A stretch of DNA of 64,000 bases from Astrobacterium formosum. GTDB lineage: Bacteria > Pseudomonadota > Alphaproteobacteria > Rhizobiales > Xanthobacteraceae. The DNA is taken from positions 124,001 to 188,000 of the forward strand of contig JAVDCA010000008.1 of assembly GCA_030848545.1 (NCBI GenBank), given 5' to 3'. Below are positions 9,205 to 17,792 of this stretch, piece by piece; position 1 is the stretch's first letter, and the number at the start of each line of letters is the position of its first letter. The position numbers and the translations under genes were made by a program. The notes under the pieces were generated by a model, which made no database searches, was not told where the DNA came from, and worked only from the letters and a program-made list of their open reading frames with translations.

Positions 9205-9825
9205 ATGCGCAATACAAGCGATATCGAGACGTTTCTCGATCTCTGCCATCGCGTCTACGAGAAGGACCTGGTGCGGGGGGCGGGCGGCAATGTCAGTGTC
9301 CGCTCCGGCGATCGGATTCTTATCTCACCGACCGGGCGCTGCCTCGGCGTGGTCGACGAGGATGACGTGGTGCAACTCGGGCTCGACGGCACCGTCATCG
9401 GCGCCGGCCGGCCATCGAAGGAGTGGCGGATGCATCTGAGCTGCTACGGGCGCGAGGACGTGCGGGCGGTCGTGCATGTGCACAGCGCCTACGCGGTCGG
9501 TGTCGCCTGCCTGAGGCAACTCGACCATGACTGCTCGATGCCGGTTTATTCGCCCGGTTACTCGGTGCGGGTCGGGAAACTGCCGGCCGTCGCCTATATG
9601 CGGCCGGGATCGAGCGAACTGGCGCAGGCCGTCGCGACGCTCATTGCCCGGCGAAATTCGGTGTTGCTCGCCAATCACGGTGTCGTCGCGGTCGGCGCGT
9701 CCGCCGACCAGGCTTTCGACATCGCGGAAGAGATCGAGGAGAACGCACGCCTGCATTTCCTCCTGGACGGTCGCGGCCGGCCCCTGGACGAACAGCAGCA
9801 GGCCGCGCTCGCGGGTCGCTACTGA
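9205..9825 (+). CDS. Class II aldolase/adducin family protein (fuculose-phosphate aldolase type)
   Basis: Zinc-dependent aldolase of 206 residues. The metal ligands of the L-fuculose-1-phosphate aldolase family are visible: Glu in PSKEWRMH near residue 73, HVHS near residue 91, and His in LANHGVVAVG near residue 155. Family members cleave ketose-1-phosphates to DHAP and an aldehyde, or act on related 4-carbon acids. It sits between the TRAP transporter and a sugar kinase, so it probably acts on the phosphorylated product of that kinase. The exact substrate is not evident. Confidence 0.85.
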   Translation: MRNTSDIETFLDLCHRVYEKDLVRGAGGNVSVRSGDRILISPTGRCLGVVDEDDVVQLGLDGTVIGAGRPSKEWRMHLSCYGREDVRAVVHVHSAYAVGVACLRQLDHDCSMPVYSPGYSVRVGKLPAVAYMRPGSSELAQAVATLIARRNSVLLANHGVVAVGASADQAFDIAEEIEENARLHFLLDGRGRPLDEQQQAALAGRY

Positions 9826-9866
9826 ACCGCCCGACGTTCTCCGTGACCAACAAGGATAATCGGCAG

Positions 9867-11444
9867 ATGGCGAAAGCCGGAGAGGCCCCGCTCGTTCTCG
9901 GCATCGACGTGGGAACCACAGGCGCGAAGTGCACCTTCTACGATCTGAACGGCCACCCGGCGGCGAGTGCCTACCAGGAGTACGGCATGATCCACCCGCG
10001 CGAGGGGTGGGTCGAGGAGGATCCCGAGGCCTGGTGGACGGCCGTGGCAGCGAATATCCGGGCCTGCATCGATCGCGGGATTGATCCCGGCAAAGTCGCC
10101 GGCATCGGCGTGAGTTGCACGAATTCGTTCTTTCCCTTGGATGAAAACGGCAATCCGCTCCACAATGCGATCCTGCAACTCGATCAGCGGGCGTCCGGCG
10201 AGGTCGATTGGCTGGATGAGCATATCGGCCGGGAGCGCATATTCCGGGTCACCGGTAATCGCATCGCCCGCGGCACTTTCGCGCTGCCGACACTGCGCTG
10301 GTTTCTGGGAAACCGGCCCGACATCATCTCCAGGACGAGCAAGTTCGTGGTTCCGAGCGGATTTATCGTCCACAGGCTCACGGGACAGTTTTCCATCAAC
10401 ACCTCACGGATGGGTTTCACGCTCCTGTCCGACATTCGTACCGGCACCTGGGACGAGGCGCTGGCGAAGGACGCCGGGGTGCCGTTGCATCTGCTCCCGC
10501 CACCCCGCAAGGCGAGCGACATCGTTGGCGGCGTGACGCAGCGCGCTGCGCGGCTCACCGGGTTAAGGGAGGGGACGCCTGTGGTCGCCGGTGCCATGGA
10601 CACCGTATCGGCCGCCATCGGTGCCGGTGCGATTGCGCCCGGCGATGCCTTCCTGGCCATCGGCACGTGCGGGCGGGCTTGTTTCAGCTCCGAAACGGCC
10701 GTGTTCGACGACAGGTTGATGAACTGCCGGCACGCCGTCGAAGGGCAGTGGCTGAGCATCGAGGCCACCAACGCATCGGGAGCGTCGCTGCGCTGGTTCC
10801 GCGACGTGTTCGGGGGCGTGCTCGCCGAGCGTTGTCGGCGCGAGGGGCGCTCGCCCTTCGAGGTCATGGACATTCTGGCGGCGGAATCCTCACCTGGCGC
10901 CAATGGCGTGCTCTATCTGCCGTACCTTTCGGGCGAACGATGCCCGATCTGGGACCCGGATGCCCGCGGTGTCTTCTTCGGCCTCGGGTTTCCGACCTCC
11001 TACGGCGACATGGTGCGGGCGGTCATGGAGGGCGTGGTCTATTCCATTCGGCAGGGTGTCGAGATCGTCCGCCGGCACAGCCGGAAGTCGGACTACCTTT
11101 CTTTGGGGGGAGGCATCGGCAACAGCCGAGTCTGGTGCCAGATGTTCGCCGATATCCTCGGCTGCCCGATCGTGCGCCTGAAGATCAACGAGACCGAAAC
11201 GCTCGGCGACGCCATTCTGGCCGCGCAGGGTGTCGGTCTGATCCACGATCTCGGCGGCATGGCGCGCAGCGCGGCGCAGGACTGCGAGATCATGACGCCG
11301 CGAAAGGAGCACGCAGGACGCTACGACGAGCTCTACGGTCTCTACGAAAAGCTCTACGTCGACCTCAAGGACGACTTCGGCCTCTTGCAGACGATCAGGG
11401 AACGGCAGAGCCTGGAAAGGGTGCAGCCGCTGGCGCTGGCATGA
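9867..11444 (+). CDS. FGGY family carbohydrate kinase (xylulokinase-like)
   Basis: ATP-dependent sugar kinase of 525 residues. The N-terminal phosphate motif LGIDVGTTGAKCTFYD and the C-terminal FGGY region (LSLGGGIGNSRVWCQMFADI, ETETLGDAILAAQGVG) are clear. I chose ATG 9867 because AAGGAT precedes it; a GTG eight codons upstream has no ribosome-binding site. The neighbours suggest it phosphorylates the ketose taken up by the TRAP system before aldol cleavage. Xylulose, ribulose, fuculose and erythrulose remain possible substrates. Confidence 0.87.
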   Translation: MAKAGEAPLVLGIDVGTTGAKCTFYDLNGHPAASAYQEYGMIHPREGWVEEDPEAWWTAVAANIRACIDRGIDPGKVAGIGVSCTNSFFPLDENGNPLHNAILQLDQRASGEVDWLDEHIGRERIFRVTGNRIARGTFALPTLRWFLGNRPDIISRTSKFVVPSGFIVHRLTGQFSINTSRMGFTLLSDIRTGTWDEALAKDAGVPLHLLPPPRKASDIVGGVTQRAARLTGLREGTPVVAGAMDTVSAAIGAGAIAPGDAFLAIGTCGRACFSSETAVFDDRLMNCRHAVEGQWLSIEATNASGASLRWFRDVFGGVLAERCRREGRSPFEVMDILAAESSPGANGVLYLPYLSGERCPIWDPDARGVFFGLGFPTSYGDMVRAVMEGVVYSIRQGVEIVRRHSRKSDYLSLGGGIGNSRVWCQMFADILGCPIVRLKINETETLGDAILAAQGVGLIHDLGGMARSAAQDCEIMTPRKEHAGRYDELYGLYEKLYVDLKDDFGLLQTIRERQSLERVQPLALA

Positions 11445-11505
11445 TGGTACGTCGGCTTCGCCTGGCGGGGCGTTAAGTCGCCCGTCGTGGCGGGCCACGC
11501 CTCCC

Positions 11506-11973
11506 TCACGGCTCCTGGTCGCGCAGGCGGAAGCGCTCGACCAGGCCCTGGCGGGTCTGCGGTGACATCTTCTCGACGGTCTCGGCGATGATGTCGATCG
11601 TAACGTTGGTGAGGCGGCCGCGGCCGTCGCGGATGCTTTGCATGGCGGTCCGGAAGGCGGCCGGGTCGAAATCCTTGCGCACCAGGACGGCCAGTACCTG
11701 CAGGCGGGCGCGCCGCAGGTCGTCTCGCGCCGCCGCCACGTCCTTGGCCTTGGCGGCGCGGATGTCCTTGAGCAGAGCGGCGTCGGATGGTGGCAGTCGT
11801 TCCTCCAGGAGGCCGAACAATTGCTGCGGCGTGCGTAAGACCAGTGGCTGTTCGCTCGCCGCGAACAGCCGTGCCGTGATGAAGCTCACCAAGGCGACAT
11901 TGAGGCAGGCGGACACGAGGATGGCGCCCACAAGCCAGGTCCGGCGCCCGCGGCCGGTTAAGTCGTTGCTCAT
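11506..11973 (-). CDS. Periplasmic heavy-metal sensor-like protein (Metal_resist/CnrX type)
   Basis: Protein of 155 residues with one N-terminal membrane anchor (about residues 12-36) and a periplasmic helical domain rich in Arg, Ala and Leu (LRRARLQVLAVLVRKDFDP). This pattern matches the heavy-metal sensor/resistance family that includes CnrX and CpxP-like proteins. Its start overlaps the stop of the upstream anti-sigma-like gene in ATGA, so it is the third gene of a sigma-factor operon. It probably senses a periplasmic signal and modulates release of the sigma factor. No dense metal-binding His/Met cluster is seen, so metal is not proven as the signal. Confidence 0.65.
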   Translation of the reverse strand: MSNDLTGRGRRTWLVGAILVSACLNVALVSFITARLFAASEQPLVLRTPQQLFGLLEERLPPSDAALLKDIRAAKAKDVAAARDDLRRARLQVLAVLVRKDFDPAAFRTAMQSIRDGRGRLTNVTIDIIAETVEKMSPQTRQGLVERFRLRDQEP

Positions 11974-12413
11974 TGGCTCATGAACTCCTGGTCCTGGGTG
12001 GCCGTGTCGATCAGCACCGCCATCAGGGCGGCGGCGTCGGCCGGCCGGTGGGTCAGGTCGACGGGGAGGCGGGCTGCGAGGCTGACGCCGAGGAACGCCG
12101 CACAGGCGAACCCGGTCGCCGGCACCAGCCAGGTCAAACCCGGAGACGCGTACCAGCGCCGGCGCGGCGGCTTTGCCACCGCCGGAATCGCGATCGTGTT
12201 GATCACCGCAAATATCGCCCGGCCGACGCGCTCGTCGGCGATGTCCGGCGCCAGGCGGGCGATCGTCTCGTCCAGTTCGGAGGCTGCCTTCAGGATCGCG
12301 GCGCCCTCGGGAGTCGCTGCGAGGGGCTGCGCCGCGAGGCGGGTCGCCTCCGGCCAGCGTTCGACGTCGCCCCCCCAGGCGTCCGCCAGTCGTGTGAACT
12401 CGTCCACGGTCAT
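11970..12413 (-). CDS. Putative anti-sigma factor, single membrane span
   Basis: Protein of 147 residues. The cytoplasmic N-terminal part (MTVDEFTRLADAWGGDVERW) resembles the small anti-sigma-like proteins that accompany ECF sigma genes, and one transmembrane helix lies near residues 90-112. Its start overlaps the sigma gene stop in ATGA and its own stop overlaps the metal-sensor-like gene. Function is inferred mainly from position; no zinc-binding HxxxCxxC motif is present. Confidence 0.6.
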   Translation of the reverse strand: MTVDEFTRLADAWGGDVERWPEATRLAAQPLAATPEGAAILKAASELDETIARLAPDIADERVGRAIFAVINTIAIPAVAKPPRRRWYASPGLTWLVPATGFACAAFLGVSLAARLPVDLTHRPADAAALMAVLIDTATQDQEFMSQ

Positions 12414-12985
12414 GGCTCACTCGCATTTTCACGGGGCTGTCCGGCCGAGGCTGCGCGCACCCTCTCCTTGAGCGCGGCACGGGCCCGGATCAGCAATGAC
12501 TCGAACGCCTTTTCGCTCATATCGAGCGCCGATGCGCCGTCGCGCCCCGACAGGCCTTCGAAATGGAACAGGGCGATGGCCGCCCGCTGGCGCTCCGGCA
12601 GGCTCGCCAGAGCCGTCTGCATCAGACGTTGCCGCTCGCCGTCCATCACGTGGTCGAGGGCGTCCGGAGCGCCGTCGGCGACGTCGCCAGCTACCTCCAG
12701 CGGTTCGCCGCGCGGACGGCGCTTGCGATCGATGCACAGGTTGACCACAATCTGGTGCAGCCAGGTGGTGAAGCGCGCCAATTCGGGGTCGAAGCTCGAC
12801 GCCCGGCGCCACACCCGCACGAACGCCTCCTGGGCCACCTCATCGGCATCGCCGGCATGGCCGAGCGTCGCCTGGGCGAGCCGCATGGCACGGCGAATGT
12901 GCCGGTCCATGAGCGCCCGGAAGGCGCGGTGGTCGCCGGCCGCCGTTCGGGCCATCAGTGCCTCGTCAGTCTCGCCGTCGAGCAT
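12410..12985 (-). CDS. ECF-type RNA polymerase sigma factor
   Basis: Sigma-70 family factor of about 191 residues. Region 2 (DADEVAQEAFVRVWRRA, then FTTWLHQIVVNLCIDRKRR) and region 4 (LPERQRAAIALFHFEGLSG and the following helix-turn-helix) are both present. The ATG at 12985 is preceded by a GGGGGCG stretch; the frame is open for 40 more codons upstream but that part does not look coding. It begins a three-gene operon with a putative anti-sigma and a periplasmic sensor, joined by ATGA overlaps. Confidence 0.88.
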   Translation of the reverse strand: MLDGETDEALMARTAAGDHRAFRALMDRHIRRAMRLAQATLGHAGDADEVAQEAFVRVWRRASSFDPELARFTTWLHQIVVNLCIDRKRRPRGEPLEVAGDVADGAPDALDHVMDGERQRLMQTALASLPERQRAAIALFHFEGLSGRDGASALDMSEKAFESLLIRARAALKERVRAASAGQPRENASEP

Positions 12986-13189
12986 TTCGCCCCCGAGGCT
13001 GGTACGGCCGTGGAACCCGTGCGCCGCCAGCGTGCTACGGCGGGGCAAAACGAATCCTTCGTCCAGTATGGCGGCCTTCATGGCGAAGGAACAATCCGAT
13101 CGCATGAAATACGGACCATCGCCTTCGCCTCCCGGAACTGGTTCGGAAGGGATACGGCGGCGGCGCCGATTTCCTTCGCGGCCGGAGTG

Positions 13190-14614
13190 CTATCCCACCC
13201 CCGAGCTGCGATCGGCACGCTCCGTGACCGGCCTGCGGCGGGTGAGTTCGGCGCCCGCGTTGGCGGGCAGGCGGGCGAACAGGACGGCTGACGAAGCCGC
13301 GATGGCGGCGACCACCAGGAAAGCCGGTATGAAATCGGACGCCGTCATCGTGGGCTCGCCTTTGAGCCGCAACGTCGTCTCGACCGCGAAGGCGCCGGCG
13401 GCGACCCCTATCGACATGGACAATTGCTGCGCGACGCTGACCAGCGACGTCGCACGGCTCGATTGTGCCGGATCCACGTCGGCGAACGCGATGATATTGA
13501 GGCTGGTGAACTGCAGGGAGCGGAAAAAGCCGCTCACCAGCAGGGTGAGGATGATGGCGGGCACCGGCAGCCCGAGGGCGAAGACGGCGCCCGCCGCCAC
13601 GAAGGCGGACGCGATCAAGGCATTGCCGGTCAGGACGGTTCGGAAGCCGTAACGCGCCAGGACCCTGGCGATCACCGCCTTGTTGGACAGGGCTCCGATG
13701 GCGGTCGCGAAGGTGATCAACCCGGACTGGAACGGCGTCATGTGGAAGCCGATCTGCAGAAGCAGGGGCAGGAGGAACGGCATGGCGCCGGCGCCGATGC
13801 GAAACAGCGAGCCGCCGGCGACGCTGGCGCGCAGCGTCGGCAGTTGCAGGAGGGAGAGGTCGAGCACCGGCGCCGGCGTGCGGCGCGCATGCAGCACATA
13901 CGCAAAGGTCGAAGTGGCGCCGCCGACGATCAGCGCCACCACCACGCTGGCCGGCAGGAAGCCGAGGCCGAGCACGCTCGCCCCGAAAGCGAGGCCGCCG
14001 ACGCCGATCCCGACCAGGATCATGCCGACGAAATCGAAGCGCGCCTGCTCCTCGCCGCGCACGTTCTCCACGTAACGCTGCACCAGGACGAAACCGATCA
14101 GGCCGATGGGCACGTTGATGAAGAAGATCCAGTGCCAGCTCAGATAGGTGGTGATGAAGCCGCCGAGCGGCGGACCGAGCAGGGGACCGATCACCGCCGG
14201 CGTCGTCATCAGCGCCATGGCGCGCACGAGCTCGGTGCGCGAGACCGTGCGCACCAGGATCAGGCGGCCGACCGGCGTCATCATGGCGCCGCCCATGCCC
14301 TGCAGGAAGCGGGCGACGACGAAGTGTTCGAGCGCCTGCGAGAACGCGCAGGCGATCGAGCCCGAGACGAACACGACGATGGCGGCGGAAAACACCGTGC
14401 GGGCGCCGAAGCGGTCCGCCATCCAGCCGCTCGCCGGGATGAAGATGGCGAGCGCCAGGAGGTATGATGTGATGGCGAGCTTGAGCGCCAACGGATTGGT
14501 GCCGATGTCGACCGCGATCGCCGGCAGCGACGTCGAGATCACGGTCGAATCCATGTTCTCCATGAACAGCGCCACGGCGACAATCAGGGGGACGAGGCGT
14601 TGGCGTTTGATCAT
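13190..14614 (-). CDS. MFS transporter, DHA2 family (EmrB/QacA type multidrug efflux)
   Basis: Inner-membrane protein of 474 residues with about 14 hydrophobic segments, as expected for DHA2. Key features are the MENMDSTVISTSLPAIA start of helix 1, GWMADRFGARTVF in the loop 2-3 motif A, and the motif C stretch GPLLGPPLGGFITTYLSWHW. Such pumps export drugs or hydrophobic compounds by proton antiport. No membrane-fusion partner gene lies next to it. Confidence 0.88.
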   Translation of the reverse strand: MIKRQRLVPLIVAVALFMENMDSTVISTSLPAIAVDIGTNPLALKLAITSYLLALAIFIPASGWMADRFGARTVFSAAIVVFVSGSIACAFSQALEHFVVARFLQGMGGAMMTPVGRLILVRTVSRTELVRAMALMTTPAVIGPLLGPPLGGFITTYLSWHWIFFINVPIGLIGFVLVQRYVENVRGEEQARFDFVGMILVGIGVGGLAFGASVLGLGFLPASVVVALIVGGATSTFAYVLHARRTPAPVLDLSLLQLPTLRASVAGGSLFRIGAGAMPFLLPLLLQIGFHMTPFQSGLITFATAIGALSNKAVIARVLARYGFRTVLTGNALIASAFVAAGAVFALGLPVPAIILTLLVSGFFRSLQFTSLNIIAFADVDPAQSSRATSLVSVAQQLSMSIGVAAGAFAVETTLRLKGEPTMTASDFIPAFLVVAAIAASSAVLFARLPANAGAELTRRRPVTERADRSSGVG

Positions 14615-15094
14615 GGGGACCGGCAGGCTGGAGGCGCCGCCCCGTTTTCCGGCGCGACATCAGCGAGGGTTTATCCTGCTTCGGCCGACGGCGGAAACCC
14701 GCGGGACGTGCAATTCAGCGCGCCTGCGCGGACAAGAAAGATGGACTCGCCGGGAAAGCTCGTGCGGGGTCTTGCCGGAATCCGGTAAGCCACTGAGCGA
14801 AAATGCAAACCGTCTTCGGTTGACCAGTCGGCGCGTAACTTCAGATCTCTCGTTCGCGGGCGTCTGACAAGCGAATAAATCGGAACAAGGCCCGGCCCAT
14901 GCGACGATTGTGGTTGGCTCGTATGCGGCAATCACGCCGCTCTAGGAATCCCTGCCACGGCGTGCTAACGACCCTCGCCAACCCAAATGCGGGCCATTCG
15001 ATTCGCTGGCGGACCTCATGTCCTCCGGCGAGTTGGTCTTTTTCCACCCGGACAAAGGCGGGTGGTCCGCGCGGTGTAAAAATGGAGTTGGCAA
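14615..15094. promoter_or_regulatory. Divergent intergenic region, MFS pump / guaB
   Basis: About 480 bp with no supportable gene. A small inverted repeat, CCACCC at 15044-15049 and GGGTGG at 15060-15065, lies about 30 bp before the guaB start and could form a leader hairpin. A TGGAG ribosome-binding site precedes guaB. No known riboswitch architecture was recognised. Confidence 0.4.
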
Positions 15095-16588
15095 ATGGCC
15101 GCCTACACGAATGGCACCCCGCGCGAAGCGCTCACTTTCGACGATGTCCTTTTGACGCCCGGCCATTCGGACGTGATGCCGTCGGAGGTGGACGTCAAAA
15201 CGATGATCACCCGCGACATCGGCCTCAACATTCCGATCCTGGCTTCCGCCATGGACACGGTCACCGAGGCCACCATGGCGATCGCCATGGCCCAGGCCGG
15301 CGGCATCGGCGTCATCCACCGCAATCTCGATCCCGAGCAGCAGGCCGCTCAGGTCCGGCTCGTCAAGAAATACGAGTCCGGCATGGTGGTGAATCCGCTC
15401 ACCATCCACCCTGAGGCGACGCTCGCCGACGCTCTCGAATTGATGAAAGAGAACAAGATTTCCGGCGTGCCGGTGGTGGAGGGTGGTTCGCCGACGACCC
15501 CGGGCCGGCTGGTCGGCATCCTGACCAATCGTGACGTGCGCTTCGCCACCGACGTGCGCCAGAAGGTCTTCGAGCTGATGACCCGCGAGAACCTGGTGAC
15601 GGTGCGCGAGGGCGTCAGCCAGCAAGAGGCCAAGCGCCTCCTGCACCAACACCGCATCGAGAAGCTTCTGGTGGTCGACGAGCAGTATCGTTGCGTCGGC
15701 CTGATCACCGTCAAGGACATCGAGAAAGCGGTCGCCAATCCCCATGCCAGCAAGGACGAGCAGGGCCGGTTGCGCGTCGCCGCCGCGACGACGGTCGGTG
15801 ATGCGGGCTTCGTGCGCTCGGAAAAGCTCATCGAGGCCGGCGTCGATCTCATCGTGGTCGACACCGCCCACGGGCATTCCTCCCGCGTGCTCGAATCGAT
15901 CAGCCGCATCAAGACGATGTCCAACGCCGTCCAGGTGATCGCCGGCAATGTGGCGACCGCCGACGGCACCAAGGCGTTGATCGAAGCGGGTGCCGACGCC
16001 GTCAAGGTCGGCATCGGTCCGGGTTCCATCTGTACCACCCGCATCGTCGCCGGCGTCGGCGTGCCGCAACTGACGGCGATCATGGATTCCGTCGCCGCCG
16101 CCCAGGCCACCAACACGCCGGTGATCGCCGACGGTGGCATCAAGTATTCGGGCGACCTCGCCAAGGCGATCGCGGCCGGCGCCAATGCGGCCATGATCGG
16201 TTCGCTACTCGCCGGCACCGACGAAGCGCCCGGCGAGGTGTTCCTGTATCAGGGACGGTCCTACAAGACCTATCGGGGCATGGGTTCGGTCGCCGCCATG
16301 GCGCGCGGCTCGGCCGATCGTTATTTCCAGCAGGACATCAAGGACCACCTGAAGCTGGTACCCGAGGGCGTCGAAGGTCAGGTGCCCTACAAGGGCCCGG
16401 CCGGCGGCGTGCTGCATCAACTGGTCGGAGGCCTGCGCGCCGCCATGGGTTATGTGGGCGCCAAGGATCTCGAAGAATTCCACGCCAAGGCCGAGTTTGT
16501 GCGCATCTCCAGCGCCGGCCTGCACGAAAGCCACGTCCACGACGTGACCATCACGCGCGAAAGCCCGAATTATCCGAGCCGCAGGTGA
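15095..16588 (+). CDS. guaB: Inosine-5'-monophosphate dehydrogenase
   Basis: Cytoplasmic enzyme of 497 residues that oxidises IMP to XMP with NAD+, the committed step of GMP synthesis. Two CBS domains (about residues 95-215) interrupt the TIM barrel. The catalytic Cys is residue 313 in the loop [18 protein letters not shown]. The flap residues [10 protein letters not shown] and the C-terminal potassium-site region are intact. The product feeds GMP synthetase (guaA at 28240). Confidence 0.97.
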   Translation: MAAYTNGTPREALTFDDVLLTPGHSDVMPSEVDVKTMITRDIGLNIPILASAMDTVTEATMAIAMAQAGGIGVIHRNLDPEQQAAQVRLVKKYESGMVVNPLTIHPEATLADALELMKENKISGVPVVEGGSPTTPGRLVGILTNRDVRFATDVRQKVFELMTRENLVTVREGVSQQEAKRLLHQHRIEKLLVVDEQYRCVGLITVKDIEKAVANPHASKDEQGRLRVAAATTVGDAGFVRSEKLIEAGVDLIVVDTAHGHSSRVLESISRIKTMSNAVQVIAGNVATADGTKALIEAGADAVKVGIGPGSICTTRIVAGVGVPQLTAIMDSVAAAQATNTPVIADGGIKYSGDLAKAIAAGANAAMIGSLLAGTDEAPGEVFLYQGRSYKTYRGMGSVAAMARGSADRYFQQDIKDHLKLVPEGVEGQVPYKGPAGGVLHQLVGGLRAAMGYVGAKDLEEFHAKAEFVRISSAGLHESHVHDVTITRESPNYPSRR

Positions 16589-16617
16589 AGGGCCGGTTCG
16601 TTAGCGCCAAAGGCACC

Positions 16618-16672
16618 CCGAACCCTCCGCCCGCGGCGGGCGGGGTGCGATGGCCGGAGACGGAGGGTTCGG
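16618..16672. repeat. Long inverted repeat between convergent genes
   Basis: A perfect 12-bp inverted repeat (CCGAACCCTCCG / CGGAGGGTTCGG) encloses a GC-rich interior. It sits between guaB and the small membrane-protein gene that converge on it. There is no T-run. It could work as a bidirectional terminator or belong to a dispersed palindromic family; only one copy was seen in this window. Confidence 0.6.
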
Positions 16673-16692
16673 AGTAGGGGAAGGCGGAAAGA

Positions 16693-16956
16693 TCAGGCGG
16701 CCTGGCGCAGTTCGGCGGCCTTGCGGCCTTCTTGCTCGATGGCGAGCTGGGCCTTCTCGCCGCGCCAGTCTTTCAAGGATCCATCCAGAACCAGGATGAC
16801 GGCGATCCACGAAATGGCAAAATTGGCGAAGAACAGGCTCAGGAATACCAGCAGCGACATCGCCGGCGAGCTCTGGACTTCGACGAAATAGCCGACCGCG
16901 CCCGCAGCAAAGGCGCCGGTCGTGACAAAGACGGCGTACAGGATGAGGGCTTTCAT
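16693..16956 (-). CDS. Small two-helix membrane protein of unknown function
   Basis: Protein of 87 residues with two transmembrane helices (about residues 3-22 and 30-54) and a charged cytoplasmic tail (DWRGEKAQLAIEQEGRKAAE). I chose ATG 16956 since the hydrophobic helix starts there; a further 15 codons are open upstream. No family was recognised. It converges on guaB. Confidence 0.6.
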   Translation of the reverse strand: MKALILYAVFVTTGAFAAGAVGYFVEVQSSPAMSLLVFLSLFFANFAISWIAVILVLDGSLKDWRGEKAQLAIEQEGRKAAELRQAA

Positions 16957-17108
16957 TTCGGCGAATCCCCGGGGCAAAAGGCATGGACAGTCAGTCTCCA
17001 CCGTCTTAGGGAGGCTCGCTTACATCAGCCTTACAGGCCGGTAGCCGCCGCTCCGGCTCTTCTGGCCGGATCAGGGGCCATGATCCCGCGACAGGTCGGT
17101 ACGCGTCG

Positions 17109-17792
17109 ATGAGAGTGCTGGTCGTCGAAGACAGCGGCGAATTGGCCCGGTTGATCGCCAACGGGCTCGCCGACGCCGGTTTCCCGGCCGATCTCATGGG
17201 GACGGTCGCCGATGCCCGGCAGGCCATGGCCAGCACCCGCTACGCGGCGATCGTTCTCGATCTCGGCCTGCCCGATGCCGACGGACTGACTCTGCTTCGT
17301 GAGGTGCGTCAGCGGCACGACCCTATCCCGGTGCTAGTCTTGACGGCGCGCGCCGGGGTGCGCGACCGGGTCCAGGGCCTGCGCAGCGGAGCCGATGACT
17401 ACCTGGTCAAGCCGTTCGCCTTCGAGGAGCTGGTGGCGCGCCTTGAGGCGCTGATGCGGCGCCCTGCCGGCATGCTCGCGACCTCCCTGTCGCTCGCCAA
17501 CCTGTCGTTCGATACCGCGAGCCGCCAGGTATTCGTCGACGGCGCCCCGCGGCTGTTGCCGGCGCGCGAATTGGCCGTGCTCGAGATCCTGATGCGACGC
17601 AAGGGTCACGTGGTGCCGAAGTCGATGGTCGAGGACCAGCTGTTCGGGCTGTCGGGCGAGCTGTCCTCCAACGCGGTCGAGGTCTATGTCCACCGGTTGC
17701 GCAAGAGCCTCGTCGATTTCGAAGCCCGCGTGCGCATCCACACCATCCGCGGCGTCGGCTACATGATCGGCGAGGACAAGCCGCCGTGCTGA
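17109..17792 (+). CDS. OmpR-type response regulator
   Basis: Two-component regulator of 227 residues. The receiver domain (about 1-118) has the phospho-acceptor Asp in VLDLGLPDADG near residue 51 and the conserved Lys in DDYLVKPFAFEELVARLEAL. A winged-helix effector domain follows (about 130-222; SNAVEVYVHRLRKSL). It overlaps the histidine kinase gene by 7 nt, so the pair is one operon. Closest in style to the QseB/TctD/PmrA group; the regulon is unknown. Confidence 0.93.
   Translation: MRVLVVEDSGELARLIANGLADAGFPADLMGTVADARQAMASTRYAAIVLDLGLPDADGLTLLREVRQRHDPIPVLVLTARAGVRDRVQGLRSGADDYLVKPFAFEELVARLEALMRRPAGMLATSLSLANLSFDTASRQVFVDGAPRLLPARELAVLEILMRRKGHVVPKSMVEDQLFGLSGELSSNAVEVYVHRLRKSLVDFEARVRIHTIRGVGYMIGEDKPPC

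Noticed and set aside
13035-14660. 541-codon minus-strand frame overlapping the DHA2 pump
   Set aside because: Arg-rich shadow of the pump gene in another frame of the same strand; the pump frame has the family motifs.
14941-15094. Purine riboswitch upstream of guaB
   Set aside because: Only a short 6-bp hairpin is present; no conserved purine, guanidine or PRPP aptamer features could be recognised.
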